From Hemicordylus capensis (Eukaryota > Chordata > Lepidosauria > Squamata > Cordylidae): a DNA stretch of 64,000 nucleotides. The translations under genes were made by a program, and so were the position numbers. The DNA lies in the NCBI RefSeq assembly GCF_027244095.1, contig NC_069662.1, forward strand, positions 56,258,001-56,322,000, given 5' to 3'. This document shows, piece by piece, positions 57,393 to 64,000 of the stretch (position 1 is its first letter; the number at the start of each line of letters is the position of its first letter). The notes beneath the pieces are model-generated. The model made no database searches, had not been told where the DNA came from, and saw only the letters and a list, made by a program, of their open reading frames with translations.

Positions 57393-58338
57393 CCAGCCGA
57401 TCGCAGCCGCTCTAGGCTGCGCGGCTTGTTTGCCCTCAGCCCCACCCCCTGGAGCACGTGGCACTGGGAGCTAGCTCCCATTGGCCCGGCTCCGTCTCGG
57501 AGGCGGGGCTAGCAGCAGTGAACCGGCAGCAGGCCTGTGCCGGCTCAGTCCTTCCCTGACCGAGCAGAAGGAAGGACGTGCTGCTGCTCGGCTTTGGGGC
57601 CTCCACGTGGCCGGCTGGGTACCCGAATCGGAAGCCGGAGCAGGAGGCCCACGGGAGCGGAACGTCGGGGAGCAGTGCAGCGGCCCTTCGAGCGAGCAGC
57701 GGATTGGAGCGGCTCGGCGGCCAGGGCCTCTGTAGCCCGGCCGCCTGTGGTAACGGGCTCTGGGGGGATCACAGGAGAGGCTTTCAAGTCCTCCTCGGAA
57801 TGGCCTTTGATCTTCGGGCCTCTCCACACAAGGGCTTCTAGGCCCCGGCAGGCCCAAGCTGCCCGGCATCGAGTGAGGGCAGCAGGCCGCCCCAGGCCCT
57901 CAGTAGGCCGCGCCAGGCCTTCAGCGGGGGGGCAATTGACTAACCCGGTCATCTGGGGGGAGGGTTGATTGGACGTTGGGGGTGTTGGCTTGAACTGTGT
58001 GAACCCCTTCAACCCAGGGCCCGTTTAGGCCTTCTGCTAAGGGCGGCCTTTGCCTTTATTGTCGGGCCTGTAGGGCCTAACCCCCCACACACACCCATTT
58101 TGGGGGCCTGCATTGACTAGGCCTCCCTGGTGGGCTCGTGCGCCTCCCCTGCCGGGCCTAAGCTCCATTTGGGGGCCTTTCAGTGGGGCTGGGCCTTACC
58201 ACGGCTAGGTGGGGCAGGCGCTGTGACTCATAGGCCTTCCTTGCCAGCGTAGGCCTCAGTCAGGCCTTGCGCCGGCCAGGTCACTCGTTTACGCACTTGA
58301 GGGCAGGGTACAGGCCCATAAGCTTCATCCTTTGGGAC

Positions 58339-58752
58339 ATGGGCCCTAAGAAAGCCCCAGTTAAGAAAGCCCCAGTTAAAAAGGGTGGGAAGGCTCCAGC
58401 CAAGAAGGGTGGCAAGCCAACGCGGCCACCTAAGAGGCCAAACGCACCCGCCGAATCCTCCTCCGACGATGAGGGCGATTTGGAACTGGGCACCATCAGG
58501 GCGTTTATAGCACGGCTGCAGGCCCTTGAGAGGCAGCGCACCACTCTAGAGGGCGACGAGGCGGGCGGGGGGCCTTCGGGGGTGCCCCCACATGCAAAAA
58601 AGTCAAACAGGGCGGAAAAGAAGGCAAAACTAATGCAGGGCTTTGCTGACCGTCTAAGCAGCTTTGGAGGCGGCGGCGGGAACTGCCCACGAGGAACCAG
58701 CGGGGATCACGACACAACCGGTGGACTCAGGACCAGGAGACGGCAGGGATGA
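58339..58752 (+). CDS. Ngaro ORF1, basic N-terminus with acidic patch
   Basis: Begins MGPKKAPVKKAPVKKGGKAP, lysine-rich repeats followed by SSSDDEGDLELG and a coiled-coil-like segment around RAFIARLQALERQRTTLE. A Met 24 codons further upstream (58267) is possible, but the MGPKK start fits the basic leader better. It overlaps the next ORF by about 90 bases in another frame. A nucleic-acid-binding gag-like role is likely but not demonstrated by any recognisable domain. Confidence 0.6.
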   Translation: MGPKKAPVKKAPVKKGGKAPAKKGGKPTRPPKRPNAPAESSSDDEGDLELGTIRAFIARLQALERQRTTLEGDEAGGGPSGVPPHAKKSNRAEKKAKLMQGFADRLSSFGGGGGNCPRGTSGDHDTTGGLRTRRRQG

Positions 58753-59665
58753 CAATGGTGAGTCCCCACAGGGGGCCTGGCCGTGGGGACTGCCCTTTAG
58801 CACCCCCTACGGACCATACGGGTGGTTCCCAGGGCCAGTTAACTGGGCATCTCCACACGCCACCTGTAATCAGGTCTGGCAAGGGGGGAGCGCTGCTTTG
58901 CCCACCCAGGGGCCAACGGCGCAGTTCAGCTCTGCTTGGCATACTGGGGATGGGCCCGTACCCTTGGGGGACCACCTCCTTCCAGCAGTTAAGGAACGGA
59001 TTTGGAAAGGAGAGTGCATTGACGTGTTCCAATTGCTCTTCAAGGAGCCGGAGCCACTGGAGAAGGAGGGGTCCCAGGGGAAGGACAAGGAGAGGACAAA
59101 GCGGAAGCCCATTGAGCATAATTGGGCAAATTGGGTTTCGGGGTACACAATCTACATGGGTGTTCTGATGCAGAAATATCCAGAGCGGGGCCCCGCTCTC
59201 GTTAAGTATTTTGATATTATACACAGAGCCTTCATGGACTTTGCTCGTAATGCCTGGGAGCGCTACGACCAAGCGTTCCGCGAGCGCGCCTCCAGCAATG
59301 CGGGTATATCCTGGGAAAGGCAGCACCCCGAGTTATGGCTTCAGATTATGACACCCGCGAGGCCCTTGGTTGGCGAGCGCGCCGACAGCGGGCACCTCAT
59401 TTCCAAAACACCGGCAGCGTCAGCGGCTTCGGCCTCAGGCGCACAGGGGGTTCAAGGTCCCCTGGTGTGCTGGGAATTTAACAAGAACGGGAAGTGTGCC
59501 CGCTCCCCGTGCAAGTACCGGCATGACTGTGGCTTCTGCGGTGGGCGGCACGCCAGTATCTACTGCCAGCGGGCCAAAGCCCTTAGGGGAAAAGGGGGAT
59601 ACCAAGGCCCGGGAGGGGCAAAGGGCCCAGCAGCCACGGCTGGAAAAGGGCCCCAGCCCAATTAA
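58664..59665 (+). CDS. Ngaro gag-like ORF with zinc-finger segment
   Basis: A 333-codon frame. The middle part (WPERGPALVKYFDIIHRAF-like, residues about 165-225) resembles the conserved gag core of DIRS/Ngaro elements. Near the C-terminus CWEFNKNGKCARSPCKYRHDC and CGFCGGRHASIYC form CCCH- and knuckle-type zinc ligands, given here as separate pieces. Such proteins coat the element RNA. The frame overlaps the start of the RT ORF. Confidence 0.75.
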   Translation: MEAAAGTAHEEPAGITTQPVDSGPGDGRDDNGESPQGAWPWGLPFSTPYGPYGWFPGPVNWASPHATCNQVWQGGSAALPTQGPTAQFSSAWHTGDGPVPLGDHLLPAVKERIWKGECIDVFQLLFKEPEPLEKEGSQGKDKERTKRKPIEHNWANWVSGYTIYMGVLMQKYPERGPALVKYFDIIHRAFMDFARNAWERYDQAFRERASSNAGISWERQHPELWLQIMTPARPLVGERADSGHLISKTPAASAASASGAQGVQGPLVCWEFNKNGKCARSPCKYRHDCGFCGGRHASIYCQRAKALRGKGGYQGPGGAKGPAATAGKGPQPN

Positions 59666-61235
59666 AATCCCGGTGCTCCGGAGGCTGCTGCGTGACTACC
59701 CCAACAGGGAGCGCGCACGCTATATTGAGGACGGTTTTGTGAAGGGGTTTAGGATTCCGTGCCAATCCAGGCGGGTCCATAGTTTTGCACGCAACCTAAA
59801 ATCGGTTAGGGGGATGGAACACATAGTAGCGAAAAAGATAGCCAAGGAGGTGTCTCTGGGGAAGGTGCTGGGCCCCTTTGACAGGCTGCCACTGCCAACA
59901 TTGCGGGTATCCCCTTTGGGCGTGGTCCCTAAGAAGGCACCGGGAGAGTATAGGCTTATCCACCACCTGTCCTACCCAAGGGGCGACTCGGTTAACGATG
60001 GGATACCGGCGGACCTTTGCTCAGTACGGTATACATCGTTTGATGAGGCTGTGGCCATGATCAGGGGCTGTGGGCCTCGGGCACTGATGGCGAAGTGCGA
60101 CATTGAATCCGCCTTCCGCCTCCTGCCCATGCACCCTGATGACTTTGACCTTTTGGGCTTCGCATTTAAAGGGGGATTTTACATCGACAGAGCCCTCCCC
60201 ATGGGATGCTCGGTCTCCTGTGCGGCCTTTGAGGCTTTCAGCTCTATGCTGGAATGGGCACTGCGCCGGAGGGCGGGGCTACGTTCCTCCGCTCACTATT
60301 TAGATGACTTTATTTTCGGAGGAAGGGAGGGCTCTGGCCAATGCCTACACTTACTGCGCTCATTCAGGGCACTCTGCGGGGATCTGGGGGTGCCACTGGC
60401 TAAGGACAAGACAGAGGGCCCGACCACGAAGCTTACATTTCTGGGGATAGAGCTGGACAAGGTGGGACAGCTCTCACGCCTCCCCGGGGACAAGCTCGGC
60501 ATCATGAGGGAATTGCTCAGGGAATGCAGAGAGGCTAGGAAGGTAACGCTACGCAAATTGCAATCGCTGGTTGGCCACCTGAACTTCGCTTGCAGGGTGG
60601 TGGCTCCAGGCCGCCCCTTTCTAAGGCACCTGTGTGACGCCATGGTGGGGTGTAATCGACCCCATTTCCTCATTAGGGTGTCTACCGCCATGAGGGAGGA
60701 TATGGGGCTCTGGCTCAGGTTCCTGGAGTCCTTTAATGGGGTGTCATTCTGGCGTTCTTCCCAGCTGCTCGAGGCCGACTTCCAGGTTCAGTCAGACGCC
60801 GCGGGCGGCCTTGGGTTCGGCCTGTACCTGAGAGGGCGCTGGTGCGCGGAACGATGGCCGGGCAGCTGGTCGGAACGGGGAATCACAAGGGATCTCACCT
60901 TCCTCGAACTCTTCCCCATTGTGGTGGCGGTGCACATTTGGGCCGAGTCCTTCAAGGACTCGGTCGTGCGTTTCTGGTGCGATAATTTGGCTGTGGTTCA
61001 GATTATTAATAGCCAGACTTCCAAATCACAGAGGGTGATGGGGCTGGTGCGGGCCCTGGTTCTAACATGCCTTCGCCATAACATGCTCTTCACCGCCCAG
61101 CATGTTCCAGGGGTGCAGAACGAGGTGGCAGATGCCCTGTCTCGCTTCCAGATGCAGCGCTTCCGGAAGCTGGCACCTGGAGCCGCCAAGGAGCCCGAGC
61201 AGGTGCCTGAATGGTTGTGGAACCTTGGGATGTAG
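59370..61235 (+). CDS. Ngaro reverse transcriptase and RNase H
   Basis: 621 codons, overlapping the gag ORF in another frame; the RT domain itself begins near 59660. RT motifs include LRVSPLGVVPKKAPGEYRLI, KCDIESAFRLLPMHPDDF, ALPMGCSVSCAAFE and the catalytic YLDD in SAHYLDDFIFGG. RNase H follows with QSDAAGGLGFGLYL, LTFLELFPIVVAVHIW, FWCDNLAVVQIINS and VQNEVADALSRF, covering its acidic residues. The order and motifs match YR-type retroelements. The frame is open throughout. How it is translated relative to gag is unknown. Confidence 0.9.
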   Translation: MASAPTAGTSFPKHRQRQRLRPQAHRGFKVPWCAGNLTRTGSVPAPRASTGMTVASAVGGTPVSTASGPKPLGEKGDTKAREGQRAQQPRLEKGPSPIKIPVLRRLLRDYPNRERARYIEDGFVKGFRIPCQSRRVHSFARNLKSVRGMEHIVAKKIAKEVSLGKVLGPFDRLPLPTLRVSPLGVVPKKAPGEYRLIHHLSYPRGDSVNDGIPADLCSVRYTSFDEAVAMIRGCGPRALMAKCDIESAFRLLPMHPDDFDLLGFAFKGGFYIDRALPMGCSVSCAAFEAFSSMLEWALRRRAGLRSSAHYLDDFIFGGREGSGQCLHLLRSFRALCGDLGVPLAKDKTEGPTTKLTFLGIELDKVGQLSRLPGDKLGIMRELLRECREARKVTLRKLQSLVGHLNFACRVVAPGRPFLRHLCDAMVGCNRPHFLIRVSTAMREDMGLWLRFLESFNGVSFWRSSQLLEADFQVQSDAAGGLGFGLYLRGRWCAERWPGSWSERGITRDLTFLELFPIVVAVHIWAESFKDSVVRFWCDNLAVVQIINSQTSKSQRVMGLVRALVLTCLRHNMLFTAQHVPGVQNEVADALSRFQMQRFRKLAPGAAKEPEQVPEWLWNLGM

Positions 61236-62147
61236 AGGCTTTTAGGGCCATCCAAGCCTCCATAGCGCCCAGGACACGGGTTGCCTACGACAAAAGGGTC
61301 AGGGCCTTTCTGCAGTTTAGAGCTCAGGTAGGATTGGTCCATGTGTGGCCTGTGCCGCCGGAACAGCTGATGCAGTACCTGGTGCACCTCCGTGCCCAGG
61401 GGCTGGCGGTGAGCACCATGGCCGGCCATTTGGCTGCGCTGGCTTTCTTTGGGAAAGCAAGGGGCCTCCCCGACCATTCTGGGGACTTCAGGGTCCGGCG
61501 CATGCTGGAGGGCTGGGCGAGGGAGACGCCCGTGCAACCTGACCGACGTAGGCCGGTCACCCCAGAGGCGCTGCAGCTGGCACTGCGGCAACTTGCCGGG
61601 GTTTGTGCGTCTCCTTATGAGGAGGTCCTGTTCAGGGCGGCAGCCTTGGTTGCTTTCTTCGGGGCCTTTAGGGTAGGAGAGATGTTCCCCAGGAGCAGGC
61701 GCGGCCCCACGAGTAGGGTACTTCAATTCAGTGACCTCACCGTGGGTGCTTCCCGGGTGGTACTGCACCTTAGGTTTTCAAAAACAGATCAGAGAGGCAA
61801 GGGGCAGAGTGGCAAGGGGCAGAGAGGCAAGGGGCAGAGGCAAGGGGCATGCCGCTGGCGACCCGGGCTTGTGCCCAGTCCGTGCACTGGAGGACTACAC
61901 GGAGGCCAGGGGTTCAGCTATGGGGTGCCTCTTTATCCACGCTAATGGGCGCCACGTGACCCAATTCCAGTTTTGGGCGGTGATGAGGAGAGCCTTTGTG
62001 GCGGCGGGGGTGCCTACCCAGGATCTGGCCCCCCACTCCTTTCGGATTGGGGCGGTTTCCATGGCTGCTCGGATGGGTTATTTGGGCCCGGAAATCCGGC
62101 GGCTGGGCAGGTGGCGGTCAGCGGCTTACCGCCGATACGTGCGGTAG
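61211..62147 (+). pseudogene. Ngaro tyrosine recombinase region
   Basis: Core-binding part TRVAYDKRVRAFLQF and STMAGHLAALAFFGKARGLP, then the catalytic domain with FFGAFRVGEMF (first Arg), APHSFRIGAVSMAARMG (His-x-x-Arg) and LGRWRSAAYRRY (nucleophile Tyr). All catalytic boxes are visible. The region appears to carry about one break near a stretch of short G-rich tandem repeats. In this family the enzyme joins a circular DNA copy to the target. Confidence 0.85.
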
Positions 62148-62219
62148 ATGGGCGCATAAATTCTGCCCCACCCCCACCCACGAACCATTTATTTGTGCCA
62201 CTCCTAACGCTTTCTCCTC

Positions 62220-62853
62220 TTGCGCAGGGCCTCAGTCGGCTGGGCCGAGGGCGGCCGGGCAGCGCGCAAGAGTCCTCATACTGGGCCATTCCTTCATTTT
62301 CTGGGCACGCAAGTGGGCGCAGAGCGCCGACCCTGGAACCCAGCTTGGTTTGTGGCGTTGGGCCACTGTGGAGTGGCTTGGCCGGCGGGGCATGCGGAGG
62401 GCCCAGTTCCTGCCGATGCTGCACGAGTTCCTGGAAGGGAATCCTGTCCCGGATGTCCTGCTGCTGCATTTTGGAGGCAACGACCTGGTGGACCAGTCTG
62501 GCATTTCGCTCTCAAGACAGATTGCCCAGGACCTGGTGGTCGCCCTCTCCTGGTGCCCGGGGCTGGTGGTCATCTGGTCTGACATCACTCAGCGGCGAGT
62601 CTGGAGGGGGGCGGTGAAGCAGAACAAGGTAGATAGGGCTAGGCGCGGGGTGAACGCGGCCATGGCACGCTTCATCGCCTCAAAGGGGGGTGGGTGCATC
62701 CCACACAACGACATCGCGTTCTCGCTCCCCCAGTTATTCAGCGGTGATGGGGTGCACTTGTCCCCCCTTGGTATGAGGTATTTCTTAGACGATCTGCGGC
62801 TGGGGTTGGCAACAGTGCTGTTAGGCCTGTGGGGTGGCGGGGCGTCAAGCTAG
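62220..62853 (+). CDS. Ngaro SGNH-hydrolase-like ORF
   Basis: The frame, open from 61996 to 62853, contains VLILGHSFIFW (block I, with GHS where many members have GDS), LLLHFGGNDLVDQSG (GxND block) and FSGDGVHLSPLGMRYF (the DxxH block). This is the SGNH/GDSL esterase fold in the right order, known as an accessory part of Ngaro elements. Its substrate is unknown. It overlaps the recombinase ORF, and its start is unclear. Confidence 0.8.
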
Positions 62854-63318
62854 GCTGACGCCCGCTGTGGCGGGCACAGTGCGGAGGTGAGCGGCTGATG
62901 CGGTGCGGCACCTTAGGTAAGCTTTAGCTGTAAGGTGGAGGGGCAGATCCCTTGAGGCTTTACAGATCAGGGATGCTGCCTTGCTCCCACCTCCCTGCAA
63001 CCGACACCCTTCCGTATGGCTTTACAGCGTCGGACAGGTGATGTAAATTGCAGGGTCCTGACCTTAGGTCGGCAACGAAGGGCGCCCCCTTCTGGAAGGT
63101 GGGCCGCCTGGAGCCGAGGTGTCTGTGCCATGAGATTCTAGGGCGGGGGTGGCCACGTGGTGCCCCCCCCCATCCGAGCCCGCACTGTTGCTGCTCTGAA
63201 TGCCAACCCCAGCTGCCGTGCCTGTGCAGGCACTGTCTTAAAACCTTGTACCCCTAATAAAGTGACCAGTTCCTCCATAATACTTCTGTGTCCGTGTCTC
63301 CTTGGGTCTGGGTGCAAG
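62854..63318 (+). other. Ngaro 3' region with polyadenylation signal
   Basis: Non-coding, with GGCTTTACAG occurring twice (62955 and 63017) and AATAAA at 63256 ahead of the right end GTCTGGGTGCAAG. No clear copy of the left end is present. Confidence 0.6.
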
Positions 63319-63799
63319 ACAGAGGAAACCTGCCGGGTTTTTTTTGCAAGGTTTTGCAAAGTTTGCCTGGTTTCTCTGTGCTGGTCAGGATAGTGGGTGC
63401 AAGAGAGCCTAAGCTACACACAGAGGAGCACCAGCTCCATTTGTTGTCATTCCAGGCAGGGCAAGACAGGGCATTTTGATGTTGCACAGTATCTCATTGC
63501 AAACATAGACCCACCATTTAAGGGTTTACAGCACACTTGTCTGACTCAATCGTTATAGAATAAAGTTACAATATTATGCAAAATGAGGATTGTAAAGTTC
63601 CCCCCAATCAGGGGCATACAACATAACCAATTACCCGATTATATTAAAGGTCAAACATCAGACTATACTGAGAGTATGCACCAATCACCATTTGCCAGCA
63701 GTACTTAACTCTCTCTCCAGTCTACATGTTGTCCCACCTCCTTCAATTCCCTCAAAACAGCCCTTTGATACACTATGCTACCATAGCAACCATTCGGCA
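63319..63799. repeat. Segmental duplication family 1, copy 2, right part
   Basis: Matches 330-810 with a handful of substitutions, ending at a GCA shared with the next segment. Confidence 0.95.
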
Positions 63800-64000
63800 A
63801 AATAAGATGCTTGCAAATTGGATCTTAATTTATTTTATTTGATTTTATTCTTGTAACTAAATTTATTGTTACAAATAAATTTAAATTTATTGTTCAGGAG
63901 CTATTTTGTTTGGTCATTGACTGTAGATAAACTAAACTAAAACTAAACAGTCCAGGTTTCAATTTGCTTGCAAAGTTGCTGAGCTATCTTGCAAAGTGTT
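63797..64000 (+). repeat. Segmental duplication family 2, copy 3 (start)
   Basis: Matches 49056 onward (and 15809 onward), that is the LINE 3' tail and following flank, to the window end. The junction with the previous segment shares only GCA. Confidence 0.93.

Larger units (their letters stand above)
57393..63318 (+). mobile_element. Ngaro-like tyrosine-recombinase retroelement (5926 bp)
   Basis: Its exact limits come from comparison with the empty site at 329/330; the junction shares only the three bases AAG, so there is no longer target duplication, as expected for recombinase-mediated insertion. Parts in order: GC-rich leader, a small basic-acidic ORF (58339-58752), a gag-like ORF with a CCCH/zinc-knuckle segment (58664-59665), reverse transcriptase plus RNase H (59370-61235), tyrosine recombinase (about 61211-62147), an SGNH-hydrolase ORF (about 62220-62853), and a 3' tail with AATAAA at 63256. 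The SGNH part and the absence of a methyltransferase point to Ngaro rather than DIRS1. It looks almost whole, with about one break. Split direct repeats typical of Ngaro were not found by eye. It is young: it is absent from the otherwise nearly identical copy at 1-810. Confidence 0.87.

Overview
The window looks like a repeat-choked stretch of a squamate (lizard-type) reptile nuclear genome. The clues are two copies of an AOC3-like amine oxidase exon, two copies of a PLEKHM1 RUN-domain exon, L2-, CR1- and Dong/R4-type LINE pieces, a tRNA-derived SINE with a squamate-type head, gammaretrovirus-like fossils and DIRS/Ngaro tyrosine-recombinase retroelements. No complete host gene is visible, and the order or species cannot be fixed from sequence alone.

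Layout. 1-810 is one copy of a segment that recurs near the end of the window. 1230-1569 (minus) may be the last exon of an unidentified gene. 1621-6030 (minus) is ERV fossil 1. 6441-15442 is DIRS-like copy 1, interrupted by a SINE-like repeat and by a hAT transposon (9455-12691, minus) whose 861-codon transposase is fully open. 15443-16337 is a LINE 3' end and unassigned flank. 16370-22874 (minus) is ERV fossil 3. 22875-30437 and 30693-38255 are a 7.56 kb direct tandem duplication (offset 7818). Each unit holds a PLEKHM1 exon, a 2.1 kb non-autonomous hAT element with a perfect 8-bp target duplication, nested Tc1/mariner and SINE remnants, and AOC3 exon 1. 38341-44151 is a LINE/SINE graveyard. 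44152-49608 is a second, about 99% identical copy of the DIRS segment. 49579-56241 is young ERV fossil 2 with near-identical LTRs. 57064-63799 is the second copy of the start-of-window segment, split by a 5.9 kb Ngaro-like element with RT, RNase H, tyrosine recombinase and SGNH-hydrolase parts. From 63797 a third copy of the DIRS-flank segment begins.

How it fits together. Three segment families (1-810 type, DIRS-flank type, AOC3/PLEKHM1 type) are each present two or three times at high identity and are joined at transposon edges or short microhomologies. This is the architecture of a recently amplified, degenerating region. Both AOC3 copies share the same in-frame stop although the visible catalytic residues are intact, so the stop predates the duplication. 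One PLEKHM1 exon copy has since gained its own stop. Paired loci with and without an insertion give a relative clock: the Ngaro element landed after its host segment duplicated, and the ERV 2 site is already marked in both DIRS segments.
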